A DNA stretch of 64,000 nucleotides from positions 1-64,000 of the forward strand of contig JADRCO010000019.1 in the NCBI GenBank assembly GCA_021464525.1. Direction: 5' to 3'. The position numbers and the translations under genes were made by a program. Below are positions 1-10,240 of this stretch, piece by piece. Under the pieces are notes generated by a model that did not search any database, had not been told where the DNA came from, and saw only the letters and a program-made list of their open reading frames with translations. Source of the DNA: Rhizophagus sp. LPA8_4_AMF (lineage: Eukaryota; Glomeromycota; Glomeromycetes; Glomerales; Glomeraceae). The stretch's first letter is position 1, and every line of letters starts with the position of its first letter.

Positions 1-1069
1 TTTTATTATATTTTTGATTACATAATGTCATGTAAAAATTGTAAAAATTTTTAATTTTTTTTTTTGCTTTTTTTTTACTTTTTTCAGAAATGAAAATTTT
101 TTAACATTATTATAAATCACGTGATACGGTAAAAATCACCCCAGGTGAATTTCACCTCCGATGAGCGTTAAAATGATCCAATTTTGTAATAGTTTTTCTT
201 AATTTCGGAATTTTTCTAATGCTAATAATAGTTTAATACATAATTTGAATTTTGAAGTACAAATAAAATTTTAATAAATAAATAAATAATAGCGTAATAA
301 AATTGTAAAAAATAAATAATTTGAATCCGGATTGTCGGATCATCCGAGTGATCCTATATAATCGGATTAAATCGATTATTATAATTTTAAATGACCGAAT
401 AATCGATTGACCATAAAATTGACCGATTCGGACCTCTAATGTCAGGTTTTACGCGGAATTTAGTTGATAATTTTCTATTATAATGAGAAAATTTTCTAGA
501 AGGATATGCCATCTGTCACTCTAAATGTACATTATTTATTATTTATGACTAGACGAATTACAATAAGTAGAAAATTTGATTTGGCAAAACGTTTGTATAG
601 CTGCAAATCTGGTTAATAACGAGAGATATTGTTAGCAGAAATGTTTCCATAATGATCACAAAACTTTAATATTTAGGCATCACAATTGAAGTTGGACAAG
701 ATCCTGAAGCGAAGATATTCATGTTATTTTTGATTACGATCATTACCATTTCGGTGCTACTTAAATCCCGGAAATTCTATTACATATTTGGACTTGTATT
801 ACTCATGACCTTTTGTGCAATATATTAAATAGGAGAATTGATTTTTACTATTCTTATATTCTCACGCACCTGAATTTCATTTTTTCGTAAATTTGAAGGA
901 AGAAAAAAACTTCGATTTTTAATAGTAAAATCATTCGCTTTTTTTATTTGTATATTCCCTGGTGGCTTCGTCATCAGGTTTTGTTTGCAAAACCTTTGTG
1001 TTACTTCTTCATCTTTGTTTTATAGTCGGATTCTTAGCATAGTTCGTTCCCCCTTATTTATTGTAAATA
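1..1069. other. Intergenic region upstream of the BTB-SPRY array
   Basis: No convincing coding region. Positions about 325-440 are richer in GC than their surroundings and carry repeated short motifs of the form ATCCG/CGGAT and ATCGATTA, ending in GGACCTCTAATG near 429-440. This looks like one end of a short non-autonomous DNA transposon. No matching opposite end was found inside the window, so this part is tentative. The remainder is AT-rich spacer and the promoter of the first BTB gene. Confidence 0.4.
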
Positions 1070-2506
1070 ATGACAAATATAAATTCTATAAAAGAGCAAG
1101 ATGATAATTCATCTCCACGAGGAAGATCTTTAGAAAATGATTTTAAACGATTAATAAATGATGAAAGATTTTATGATATTGCTTTAAAATGTTCGGATGG
1201 AATGATTCATGGATGTAAAGCTATTTTAGCAACTCGTTCGGATGTTTTCAACTCATCCATTTTCAATAAATCAACAAAGTGTAATAATACCCTTTCATTC
1301 GATGATATTAATAAAACAGCAATGAGAGTTATATTGGAATTTTTATATACATCTAAAGTTGAAAACATGTTAGATGCAGATAATGTTATTGAAGTTTATT
1401 ATGCATCCATCCATTTTGACTTGATTGACCTTCAAGATCATATTCTCGAATTTATACAATCTTTGATTAATGTAGATGTAGATATTGGAAAAAAACTTTT
1501 ATCAGAATGTGTTAGAAAGTTCTCTTTAGAAGTCGACAATAAAGTGTCTCATATTTTAGTTCAATGTGTGGCCAAGAATAAATTAGAAAAAAGGGATAAG
1601 GATTCATTATCATTAGAAGGTTTAAGATATCTTTTAAAAAAGACCTTTGATACTCGCATTCCTTTTGCAACATCTGAATTTAATATTTGGGAATATTCTT
1701 TAATGAAAGCTATTAGAAAAGTTGTACAAAACGATACACTCGTTGAAAAAATCTTGGATAAAAGTTCTTTTTCAACTTGGGAACCACAAGTAATTGAAGA
1801 AATAAAAAATCATATGACTACATTAATTGATTACATTAATTTAAACCGAATGGATGTAGAAGAAATCAAACAGGTTGAACCGTTTAATATTCATACAATT
1901 GAGAAGCTCAAAGATGTTTATCGTTCAATAGCGGAGAATGAGGGATCAGGATTTATTCGTGGGATACCCGTTTTTAGGTGGAGAAATGATAATATAGATA
2001 ATACGGTCAATGTTTATAATAATGGATTTACTGTTGAAACGGTTATGCCGTCTGCACCAGTATTGAGAAATTTTAGGGATGGAGAAGTTGGGCCATTTGT
2101 ACAGCCTAAATCAATATTAGGAGATTTAATACTTAAGGGTAGAGGAGTTTATGAGTGGAATATTTTAATTGAGAAGATGTATAAACATATCTATATCGGT
2201 ATATGTGATATTCATGAGAATTTAAATAATAATTTCTCTTTCACTAATTTCTCTTTCAATTATCGACATGGATGGGTTCTTGGATCTGATGGTTATGTTT
2301 ACCATAGAACACAAAATAAATGGTATGATGCAAGATTTAATGAAGGGGATAAGGTTACTGTTCATTTAGATATGAAAAACAGAACTTGTGCATTTTCTAT
2401 AAATAATAATAGTAACCCTATAGTTTTTGAATGGAAAAATATCCCTTCTCAAGTTTATCCTATTGTTTCCTTGGGACATGGTAGTAAAGTCACAATCACT
2501 TATTAG
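1070..2506 (+). CDS. BTB-BACK-SPRY protein, array copy 1
   Basis: Intronless, 478 residues. The N-terminal leader (SPRGRSLENDF) runs into a BTB/POZ domain at about 20-125 (FYDIALKCSDG, HGCKAILATRSDVFNSSIF, ILEFLYTSKVE). A BACK-like helical region follows at about 130-235 (KKLLSECVRKFSLEV, SLSLEGLRYLLKKTF, EFNIWEY). After a conserved linker (FIRGIPVFRW) comes a SPRY/B30.2-like domain at about 350-478 (GVYEWNILIEKMYKHIYIG, HGWVLGSDGYVYH, GDKVTVHLDMKNRTCAFS, YPIVSLGHG). BTB-BACK proteins usually dimerise and bridge cullin-3 to a substrate, so the SPRY part is the likely substrate reader. The segment before SPRY is longer than in copies 2-3 (around APVLRNFRDGEVG). Domain calls are by eye. Family role is inferred; substrates are unknown. 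Confidence 0.85.
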   Translation: MTNINSIKEQDDNSSPRGRSLENDFKRLINDERFYDIALKCSDGMIHGCKAILATRSDVFNSSIFNKSTKCNNTLSFDDINKTAMRVILEFLYTSKVENMLDADNVIEVYYASIHFDLIDLQDHILEFIQSLINVDVDIGKKLLSECVRKFSLEVDNKVSHILVQCVAKNKLEKRDKDSLSLEGLRYLLKKTFDTRIPFATSEFNIWEYSLMKAIRKVVQNDTLVEKILDKSSFSTWEPQVIEEIKNHMTTLIDYINLNRMDVEEIKQVEPFNIHTIEKLKDVYRSIAENEGSGFIRGIPVFRWRNDNIDNTVNVYNNGFTVETVMPSAPVLRNFRDGEVGPFVQPKSILGDLILKGRGVYEWNILIEKMYKHIYIGICDIHENLNNNFSFTNFSFNYRHGWVLGSDGYVYHRTQNKWYDARFNEGDKVTVHLDMKNRTCAFSINNNSNPIVFEWKNIPSQVYPIVSLGHGSKVTITY

Positions 2507-3290
2507 GTTTACATGCTTTACCTAAAATTTTTTATGAATTCTTTTACCATATATATTTATATTTTTCAATATCTTCAGTGCCTATTTATAATAATAAAAA
2601 AAAAAGTACAACGTAACTAAAATACGTAGTTTGTTCTTGTTATTAAAGAGAAACAACTAATCATTTCCTGGAGCTATAAATTTAAAAATACTAAAAATAA
2701 AATTACGAATGTTGAACAAATCCGCCGAATTCAATACTTGCAAATTCTTAGAAGATTTAATGATATGAATATCGAGAGTTCATATGAATTTTTTAAATTT
2801 GACCAGTTAATTAGTTAATAAAAGGAGTTTCTGCATAAATTAAAAAATTCAAACTGCATGATTGAAGAGCCGCAAAGAACCGAAAAAGAATAATTTAATC
2901 TGACTAAATTTCATTCTACAAAATTACGTTAACAAAGACGCTATAATCACATAATTTGTATGAACTGTGAAGCATATAAATATTTATAATGCACAAAAAG
3001 CAACCAGGAGAAGCGGATTTTCTTTATTTAAAAGGGTAAGATAGAGAAAAGGTATAGTTCATTATGCAGTAGAAATCTTCCCAAGGTTATGAACTTATGA
3101 TTCTGTGAAAATAATTTGCTAGTTATATTTTTATAAGTAAAACACTTCGTTGATTACTACTTTGTAAGAGTTATAGGGTATGTTTTTACACCACTATTAT
3201 AGTTTATCTTATCTTTATAATATAGATATACAACTAACATCATACAGTTAAGTTTCGACCTATAAACTTTATAATCACACACAATTAGAA
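2507..3290. other. Intergenic spacer between copy 1 and the first relic
   Basis: AT-rich, no supported gene. Short A-runs near 2596 and a purine-rich stretch at about 2998-3060. No repeat or element was recognised. Confidence 0.4.
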
Positions 3291-3316
3291 TAAAATCCAA
3301 TTTTGTAAAACAAGAC
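3291..3316 (+). promoter_or_regulatory. Conserved upstream block of the BTB array (relic copy)
   Basis: TAAAATCCAATTTTGTAAAA then CAAGAC lies about 88 bp before the ATG position of the relic at 3379. The same block recurs before copies 2 and 3, and more weakly before copy 4, at about 80-115 bp from the start codon. Its conservation between diverged spacers suggests a promoter element or residual duplication; which one cannot be told from sequence alone. Confidence 0.45.
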
Positions 3317-3814
3317 GATAAATTTATATTTGATTATTTTCTTAGATTGTTCGTCAAAAAACATTTCAAAACAATTCTATGAATAAACAAAATAATGCTT
3401 TCCCGTGAGGAAGATCTTGAGAAAATGATTTTAGACAATTAATAAATAATGATGAAAGATTTTATGATTTCCTTAAAATGTTCAGATGGAAAACCTATTT
3501 ATGGGCTTTAGCAACTCGTTCTGATGTTTTCAATTCGTACATTTTTAGTAATCAGCGAAGATATTGATGATTAATTCAACAGCTATGAATGGTGAACGAC
3601 TGAACGCATACTAAGAGATACCAGATAATTATTAATTTATGAGACAAGAGCTGAAAATTGAGTGTCAAAACATACATCTAGTTCTGCAAGAACATTTTCC
3701 CATTCTTAAGCATTCTGCACCTTCTTCACGTCTTCCCAAAATTCTATTACGTCTTTTGTATTTGTCTCATCCTTTTTATGAAGAAAATAAATGTTAGAAA
3801 TTCTAATATTGGTG

Positions 3815-3884
3815 AACAACAACGAACTATTCAAATCATTGAGGCGTGTAGATGTGTCAACAACGAACCTTTCAAATCATTGAG
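3815..3884. repeat. Two-copy direct repeat inside the relic's insertion
   Basis: The string AACAACGAACtaTTCAAATC (second copy with ct in place of ta), followed by ATTGAG, occurs twice, about 41 bp apart (about 3815-3843 and 3858-3884). This is a short local duplication within the sequence that replaced the middle of the BTB relic. Confidence 0.6.
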
Positions 3885-4177
3885 TTATCGTTGATGCAGT
3901 GCCTACTAAAATAATAACAACTTTATTAGCCATAGGTTGTTTGTTTGTTCTAGTTTCTGCTATCTTACGTAAGGTCGTAACGTAGAAATGTTCTTTCTGC
4001 TTATCCGGCATCGAGACTAATAATAAAATAAACTCTTAATCAGTGACTTGTTATGGCGTTATACTGTAGGTACTTCGAATTTATCAGTAAAAAGTTTATA
4101 CGAAAGAGATTGAGTGCATTTCCTTAAGTAATCATCCGCAGGAAAGTATTAAAAAATTTAAAATCACAGGGCCCTTC

Positions 4178-4362
4178 ATTGATTGGATGGAAATGGACCA
4201 CTCCAAAATGGTTTTTTCTCTAAACTATATTATTCTAGGCGACACCTATGAGTTTCTCGGTTAGGTTTAGTGATCGAATCGTATTAGATGGTATTGAAAT
4301 CAAGATTAAAGCCATCAAAATTTCAGATCTCAAGAGTATATCTGGTCTAAGAAAAAAGAAAG
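4178..4362 (+). pseudogene. Possible Crinkler-type N-terminal relic (fossil)
   Basis: A broken coding fragment lying between the two halves of the BTB relic. Short stretches such as FSLNYIILGDTYEF resemble, from memory, the ubiquitin-like N-terminus of Crinkler-type (CRN) proteins, a family expanded in Glomeromycotina. It is short and clearly decayed, and the family call is tentative. It could instead be an unrelated coding scrap. Confidence 0.3.
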
Positions 4363-4700
4363 AAAAAATACAAATGGTATGATGTAAAATGGATAAAATT
4401 ACATATGGAAAACAAAACATGTGCATTTTCTATTAATAATATTAAAGAAACTTGTAGTTTCTGAATGAAGCATTCCTTCTCAAGTTTATCCTATCGCTTT
4501 ATTAGGACACGGTAGTAAATTGCGAGACCAGATGTAGGCCTTGAGTCGTTTAGTGGACTAAAACACGACGCGTCTTTTAATTCTATATATTCACTGATAT
4601 TATTACTACGAGTCTACGACGAGACCAACCTCGTATTATGATGTATGAAATCATACATATTCCAAATAGTCATGAACTTAAATAGTTAGAACAGGTTCAC

Positions 4701-4760
4701 AAAATCCAATTTTGAAAAACAGGATGATATTTATGGCGTATAGTTAGGAAATTTCCCATA
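4701..4760 (+). promoter_or_regulatory. Conserved upstream block before BTB copy 2
   Basis: AAAATCCAATTTTGAAAAAC followed by AGGATGATA, then a TAGTTAGGAAATT segment, lies 50-108 bp before the ATG at 4809. The same two segments in the same order precede copy 3 (6436-6500), and the first precedes the relic at 3291 and copy 4 at 8746. Shared spacing to the start codon suggests promoter function. Confidence 0.5.
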
Positions 4761-4808
4761 TATATATAGAAAATTGAACAATTCTAAAATTTTTCAAATT
4801 TTTAAATC

Positions 4809-6185
4809 ATGAAAACTGAAACCCATTTTACAAATAAACAAGATAATTTTTCTCCGGGAGGAAGCTCTTTAGAAAATGATTTTAGAAAACTCATTAATGA
4901 TAAAAGATTTCACGATTTCGCCATAAAATGTTCAGATGGAAAAACGGTATATGGATGTAAAGCTATTTTAGCGACTCGTTCAGATGTTTTCAACAAATAC
5001 ATTTTCAATGAATCAGCAAAAAGCAATAATAATTATTCATTCAAAGATATTAATTCAACGGCAATGAAAGTTATATTGGAATTTTTATATACATCTAAAG
5101 TTGAAAGCTTAACATTTAAAAATGTCGTTGAAGTTTATTATGCATCCATCCATTTTGAGTTGGTTGACCTTCAAGATCATATTATTGAATTTACAAAATC
5201 TTTGGTTAATGGGGACGTGGATATTGGTAGAAAACTTTTATCAGAATGTGTCGAAAAATTCACCCTAAAAGTGGATAATAAAATGTCTCGTATTTTAGTT
5301 GATTGGGTAGCCAAATATAAATTGGAAAAAGATGAAATTGATTCATTATCATTGGAAGGCTTAAGATATCTTTTAGAAAAAACTTTTAATACTCAAATTC
5401 CTTTTGCAACACCAGAATTTAATATTTGGGAATATTCTTTAACAAAGGCTATTAAAAAAGTTATGAAAAAAGAAACGCTTGTTAAGGAAATTTTGAATAA
5501 AAATTCTTTTTCAATATGTAATCCACAACAAATTGAAGAATTAAACCTTTATTTGACTCCATTAATTAGTTACATTGACTTAAATCGAATGAATGCACCA
5601 GAAATTAAACAACATGTTGCACCATTTAATATTTATTCAGATAAAAAGATTAGTGATGTTTATTATTCCAAAGCATTAAATGAAGAACTAGGATTTATTC
5701 GTGGAGCACCTATTTTTAAGTGGAAAAATTATGGAATGGATACACTTTTCAATGTTCCGAACGATGGATTTGCTGTCACAGTTTTTATACAGAAATCGGT
5801 ATTGGGAGATTTGATCTTTAAGGGTAAAGGAGTTTATGAGTGGAGTATTTTAATTGAAAAGCTAAATAACAAAGTCTACATCGGCATATGTGATATAAAC
5901 GTGAATTTAAATAAAAATGATCAAGGTTATCATGGATGGGTTCTTGGGTCTGATGGTTACGTTTATCATGAGAAAAAGTGGAAATGGTATGACGCAAAAT
6001 TTAAAGAAGGGGATAAGGTTACTGTTCATCTGGATATGAAAAATAGAACCTGTGCATTTTCTGTAAATAATAACATTAAGAAACCCACAGTTTCTGAATG
6101 GAACATCCCTTCTCAAGTTTATCCTATTGTATCCTTAGGATATGGTAGTAAATTACGAATTGAATCTAGAAGTTATTTTTATTAA
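4809..6185 (+). CDS. BTB-BACK-SPRY protein, array copy 2
   Basis: Intronless, 458 residues. Domain order as in copy 1: leader with SLENDFRKLIND, BTB at about 25-125 (FHDFAIKCSDGKTVYGCKA, LATRSDVFNKYIF), BACK-like region at about 130-235 (KKF-type helices, SLSLEGLRYLLEKTF), linker LGFIRGAPIFKW, then SPRY-like domain at about 330-455 (GVYEWSILIEKLNNKVYIG, YHGWVLGSDGYVYHE, GDKVTVHLDMKNRTCAFS, VYPIVSLGYG). It ends with the unusual tail RIESRSYFY. The start is supported by the preceding conserved upstream block and by MKTET, shared with copy 5. Likely a cullin-3 adaptor by family; the role is inferred. Confidence 0.85.
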   Translation: MKTETHFTNKQDNFSPGGSSLENDFRKLINDKRFHDFAIKCSDGKTVYGCKAILATRSDVFNKYIFNESAKSNNNYSFKDINSTAMKVILEFLYTSKVESLTFKNVVEVYYASIHFELVDLQDHIIEFTKSLVNGDVDIGRKLLSECVEKFTLKVDNKMSRILVDWVAKYKLEKDEIDSLSLEGLRYLLEKTFNTQIPFATPEFNIWEYSLTKAIKKVMKKETLVKEILNKNSFSICNPQQIEELNLYLTPLISYIDLNRMNAPEIKQHVAPFNIYSDKKISDVYYSKALNEELGFIRGAPIFKWKNYGMDTLFNVPNDGFAVTVFIQKSVLGDLIFKGKGVYEWSILIEKLNNKVYIGICDINVNLNKNDQGYHGWVLGSDGYVYHEKKWKWYDAKFKEGDKVTVHLDMKNRTCAFSVNNNIKKPTVSEWNIPSQVYPIVSLGYGSKLRIESRSYFY

Positions 6186-6435
6186 GTAATCATATTCTTA
6201 ATAAAAGAACAATACGTGAGCGCCTCATGACATCATAAAAAATGAGTTTTAAACCTTTTTCGCTTTAGAACCAAAAAATATGTAAATCATTTAATTTTTT
6301 TATTACAAATAAATAAGATATGACATCCAAAAATCAAAAATCTCACGCTATGCAAACATGAGATCGGGAGCGCCACTGCGATAATTACAAGACTTTTTAC
6401 ATTGTTTTAGTCACAAACATAAATAATTACACAAA

Positions 6436-6500
6436 ACTAATTATTTTGAAAAACAAGACGTCGCATAATTAGGAAAATTGTTCCGTATAATAGTGTATAA
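6436..6500 (+). promoter_or_regulatory. Conserved upstream block before BTB copy 3
   Basis: TTATTTTGAAAAACAAGACG followed by a TAATTAGGAAAATTG segment, about 50-115 bp before the ATG at 6551. It matches the block before copy 2 in order and spacing. Confidence 0.5.
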
Positions 6501-6550
6501 ATATATTCTGTACATTAAAAAATCAGTTTTGAAATTTTTTTTTAAAAAAA

Positions 6551-7921
6551 ATGATAGCTAATAGTAATTCTATCAATAAACAAAATAATTCTTTCCCAAG
6601 AGGAAGATCCTTAGAAAAAGATTTTAAAAGACTAATTGATGATGAAAGATTTCACGATATTGCTATAAAATGTTCGGACGGAGAAACCATATATGGTTGT
6701 AAAGCTATTTTAGCGACTCGTTCAGATTTTTTCAACACATGCATTTTCAATGAATTATCGGAGAGTAATAATAACCTTTTATTCAAAAATATTAATTCAG
6801 CAGCAATGAAAGTTTTGTTAGAATTTTTGTATACATCTAAAGTTGAGGGATTAATAACTGTTGATAATATTGTTGAAATTTATTATGCATCCATACATTT
6901 TGATCTAATTGGAGATCATATTATTGAATCTACAAGGAAATTTTCAATGGATAAAAATGTAGATGTTGGAAAAAAACTTTTATCAGAATGTGTTAAAAAA
7001 TTCTCCATAAAAGTAGATAATAAAATGTCTCAAGTTTTAGTCAATTGGTTAGCCAAGAATAAATTGGAAAAGATTGAAATTGATTCATTGTCTTTAGAAG
7101 GTTTAAAATATTTTCTAGAAAAAACTTATGATACTCAAATTCCTTTTGCGACCCCAGAATTTAATATTTGGGAATATACTTTAGCAAAATCTATAGGAAA
7201 AGTTATACAAAACGTAACAATCATTAAGAGAATCTTGGATAAAAAGTCTTTTTCAACGTGTGAACCACAAGAAGTTGAAGGAATAAAAAATCATTTAACT
7301 TCGTTAATTAATTTCATTAACTTAAAACGAATGGATGGAGAAGAAATTGAACAACGTGTTGAACCTTTCGGTACTTATCCGACTGAAGAGCTCAAAAAGA
7401 GTTATAGGTCCATATTAAATGGTAAAGGATTAGGATTTATTCGTGGAGTACCTATTTTTAGGTGGAAAAATAACGGATCAAGTTTAAAGATATCTGTTGA
7501 TGGATTCACCGTTGAAGCTAATGATCTTGTAAAACCTAAATCGATATTGGGAGACTTGCTCTTTAAAGGTAGAGGAGTTTATGAGTGGAATATTTTAATC
7601 GAGAAATTATGTAAACCAATCTATATCGGCATATGTGATATTAATGTGAATTTAAATGAAAATGATAAAGTTTATCATGGATGGGTTCTTGGATCTGATG
7701 GTTACGTTTATCATGAAAAAAATTATAAATGGTATGATGCAAAATTTAAAGAAGGGGACAAGGTTACAGTTCGTCTGGATATGAAAAACAGAACTTGTGC
7801 ATTTTCTGTAAATAATATTAGGAAACTTGTAGTTTCTGGATGGCAAAATATTCCTTCTCAAGTTTACCCTATTGCTTCCTTGGGACGCACTAGTAAATTA
7901 CGAATCGAACCTAAAAATTAG
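6551..7921 (+). CDS. BTB-BACK-SPRY protein, array copy 3
   Basis: Intronless, 456 residues. BTB at about 25-125 (FHDIAIKCSDGETIYGCKA), BACK-like region, linker LGFIRGVPIFRW, SPRY-like domain at about 330-455 (GVYEWNILIEKLCKPIYIG, YHGWVLGSDGYVYHEK, GDKVTVRLDMKNRTCAFS). Compared with its sisters it lacks a few residues at the end of the BTB domain (HFDLIGDHIIE in place of HFDLIDLQDHIIE). Bases 7700-7829 are identical to 17635-17764 in copy 6, although these copies belong to different subgroups, so part of the SPRY segment has been exchanged. Only 365 bp separate it from copy 2. Predicted ubiquitin-ligase adaptor; target unknown. Confidence 0.85.
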   Translation: MIANSNSINKQNNSFPRGRSLEKDFKRLIDDERFHDIAIKCSDGETIYGCKAILATRSDFFNTCIFNELSESNNNLLFKNINSAAMKVLLEFLYTSKVEGLITVDNIVEIYYASIHFDLIGDHIIESTRKFSMDKNVDVGKKLLSECVKKFSIKVDNKMSQVLVNWLAKNKLEKIEIDSLSLEGLKYFLEKTYDTQIPFATPEFNIWEYTLAKSIGKVIQNVTIIKRILDKKSFSTCEPQEVEGIKNHLTSLINFINLKRMDGEEIEQRVEPFGTYPTEELKKSYRSILNGKGLGFIRGVPIFRWKNNGSSLKISVDGFTVEANDLVKPKSILGDLLFKGRGVYEWNILIEKLCKPIYIGICDINVNLNENDKVYHGWVLGSDGYVYHEKNYKWYDAKFKEGDKVTVRLDMKNRTCAFSVNNIRKLVVSGWQNIPSQVYPIASLGRTSKLRIEPKN

Positions 7922-8827
7922 TAAACTCATATCACGGAATTACAGAATTATTATTGGTATGATAATAACTTAAATATTGCGGTATTACTTTTTTTTGTCA
8001 AAGAATTCTGCAATCGATCATTACTACTGTATATTCAACATTAAACCCTGCTTATATTTTACGTGAATGTAGTATTAGCTGTACTGGCAGAGATTCATCG
8101 CTTTAAAGTCGTACCACTTTTGATTCTGTTACACATGGACAAATTGTTGGTTTACTGGTTTACCAATTTAACAAAGAATGAATCAATTCAGATGGTTATC
8201 TTTATAAGAGTCATATAAAGATTTGGATGCTTGGACTTTTTTTTTGTCTAATAAAACTTTATAATAGATCACGTGACGGTTGTGACGTAATCATACGCGA
8301 CAAACATTTATGTAGCACATTAGCTTTTTCTGTAATGATATACTCTGTATTTTCTTCAATAATATACATAAACATATTATCCGCCACGCTTATAGAAAGG
8401 ATTTTAAACAATTAATTGATGATGAAATGTTCTGATTGAGCAATATATTTATCTTATTTCCAAATATTGATCATTTGTTCTTTAACGAATGAAGTAGATC
8501 GGTTTAGTAACCATTACTTTTTTCCTTTTCTAATTCATGGCAACACCTAGACAATGCCGAATATATTCCGAACAATATATTTATAGGGAGATAGGGATAT
8601 GATAATTTTTTCTTTGTAAAAATGTAATATGCATTCTACTAGCCAATTAGAATAATAATGTATGCCGCTTATCATCCAGAAATTTATTCTGACAAAAAAA
8701 AATTTCTAACTTAAATTAGTTAGACCAGGGAATATCTAGCTTAAACAAAATCCAAATTTTTGGGGAAAATTTTACGCCCCATATTCAAAATTTTTTTTTC
8801 TTTTATCGTTCGATTAAAATTGTAATA
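7922..8827. other. Spacer with a short BTB relic
   Basis: No whole gene. Bases 8391-8450 match the start of the BTB domain coding sequence (segments equal to RKDFKQLIDDE, then a jump to KCSD), so a further array copy was probably lost here. The conserved upstream block recurs weakly at 8746-8770 (CAAAATCCAAATTTT), about 80 bp before copy 4. A 62-codon open frame at 8227-8415 crosses the relic and is not supported as a gene. Confidence 0.55.
8391..8450 (+). pseudogene. Scrap of a BTB array gene
   Basis: GGATTTTAAACAATTAATTG followed by ATGATGAAATGTTC mirrors the array coding sequence for DFKQLIDDE joined to KCSD, with the intervening FYDIAL codons missing. Only about 50-60 bp remain. Confidence 0.6.
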
Positions 8828-10240
8828 ATGAAAATTAAAACCGATGCAAATTATAATTCTCCGCGAGGAAAATCTTTAGAAAATGATTTTAGACAATTAA
8901 TTGATGATGAAAGATTTTATGACATTGCTTTAAAATGTTCAGATGGAGTAACTATATATGGATGTAAAGCTATTTTAGCAACTCGTTCCGATGTTTTCAG
9001 CGCATACATTTTCAATGAATCAGTTGAGAAGAACAATAATCTTTCATTTAATGATATTAATTCAACAGCTATGAAAGTTATATTGGAATTTTTATATATA
9101 TCTAATTTTGAAAGTTTAAATGTTGATATTATTGTTGAATCCTATTACGCATCAATTCATTTTGACTTGATAGATCTTCAAGAACATATTATAGAATTTA
9201 CAATAAAAAAATCTTTGATGAATGAAAATGAAGATGTTGGTAAAAAGCTTTTATCAGAATGCGTTAAAAAATTCTCTTTAGAAGTCGACAATAAAATGTC
9301 TCGAGTTTTAGTTTATTGGGTAGCCAAAAATAAATTAAAAAAAAATGAAATTGATTCGTTATCATTAGAAGGTTTAAGATATCTTTTAGAAAAAACTTTT
9401 GATACTCAAATTCCGTTTGCAACACCAGAATTTAATATTTGGGAATATTCTTTAATAAAAGCTATTAGAAAAGTTATACAAAACGAAACGCTCATTGACG
9501 AAATTTTGGATAAAAGTTCTTTTTCAACTTGTGAACCACAAGAAGTTGAAGAAATAAAAAACCATTTGACACCATTAATCAGTTATATTGACTTAAATCG
9601 AATGGATACAAAAGAAATTAAACAACATGTTGAACCTTTCGGTATTTTTTCAGCTAAAGATATTAGTGATATTTATTGTTCTAAAGCACTAGATGAAGAA
9701 CTAGAATTTATTCGTGGAATACCTATATTTAAGTGGACAAGTTATAAATCAAGTACATCAGATCAAATAATTATAACTAATGGTGGATTTGTTGCCGAAG
9801 TAATACAACCTAAATCAATATTGGGAGATTTGATTTTTAAGAGTAATAAAAGTAATGGAATTTATGAATGGGATATTTCAATTGAAAAATTATGCGGAAA
9901 TATCTATATCGGTATATGTGAAGTTAATGAGGATTTGGATAAAACCGATCAAAAATATCATGGTTGGGTTCTTGGATCTGATGGTTATGTTTATTATAAG
10001 AAAAAATGGAAATGGTATGATGCAAAATTTAAAGAAGGAGATAAGGTTACTGTTCATTTAGATATGAAAAACAAAAGATGTGCCTTTTCTATTAATAACA
10101 ATAAGAAATCTATAATTTCTGAATGGAATAATATTCCTTCTCAAGTTTATCCTATTGTTTCCTTGGAATGTGGTAGTAAATTGCGGATGGGACCTCAGAT
10201 GATTTCCATGGATCTGTTAAAAGAAATGGCTACGGCGTAA
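8828..10240 (+). CDS. BTB-BACK-SPRY protein, array copy 4
   Basis: Intronless, 470 residues. Leader NSPRGKSLENDFRQLIDDE, BTB at about 20-120 (FYDIALKCSDGVTIYGCKA, LATRSDVFSAYIF), BACK-like region at about 130-235 (KKLLSECVKKFSLEVDNK), linker EFIRGIPIFKW, SPRY-like domain at about 330-455 (GIYEWDISIEKLCGNIYIG, YHGWVLGSDGYVYYKKKW, GDKVTVHLDMKNKRCAFS, YPIVSLECG). It has a longer C-terminal tail than its sisters (GPQMISMDLLKEMATA) and a short insertion SNKSNG before the first SPRY strand. A TATG microsatellite follows the stop at about 10255-10280. Family role as for the other copies; partners unknown. Confidence 0.85.
   Translation: MKIKTDANYNSPRGKSLENDFRQLIDDERFYDIALKCSDGVTIYGCKAILATRSDVFSAYIFNESVEKNNNLSFNDINSTAMKVILEFLYISNFESLNVDIIVESYYASIHFDLIDLQEHIIEFTIKKSLMNENEDVGKKLLSECVKKFSLEVDNKMSRVLVYWVAKNKLKKNEIDSLSLEGLRYLLEKTFDTQIPFATPEFNIWEYSLIKAIRKVIQNETLIDEILDKSSFSTCEPQEVEEIKNHLTPLISYIDLNRMDTKEIKQHVEPFGIFSAKDISDIYCSKALDEELEFIRGIPIFKWTSYKSSTSDQIIITNGGFVAEVIQPKSILGDLIFKSNKSNGIYEWDISIEKLCGNIYIGICEVNEDLDKTDQKYHGWVLGSDGYVYYKKKWKWYDAKFKEGDKVTVHLDMKNKRCAFSINNNKKSIISEWNNIPSQVYPIVSLECGSKLRMGPQMISMDLLKEMATA

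Larger units (their letters stand above)
3379..4535 (+). pseudogene. Broken BTB-BACK-SPRY copy interrupted by foreign sequence
   Basis: Positions 3379-3600 match the start of the array genes (ATGAATAAACAAAATAATGC, then the ENDFR, NDERFYD, KCSDG, LATRSDVFNS and INSTAM-like segments), with a stop and frame changes. The match stops near 3595. Positions about 4370-4535 resume with the end of the SPRY domain (the KWYD, ENKTCAFSINN, PSQVYPIALLGHG and SKLR-like segments). The middle of the gene is missing; about 770 bp of unrelated sequence takes its place. It is plainly dead, on the same strand and at the regular array spacing, so it was once a full array member. Confidence 0.8.

Noticed and set aside
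5907-6116. Minus-strand frames recurring under the SPRY coding part (also 7652-7861 and 17587-17796)
   Set aside because: They recur only because the plus-strand SPRY sequence is conserved; no independent signs of coding.
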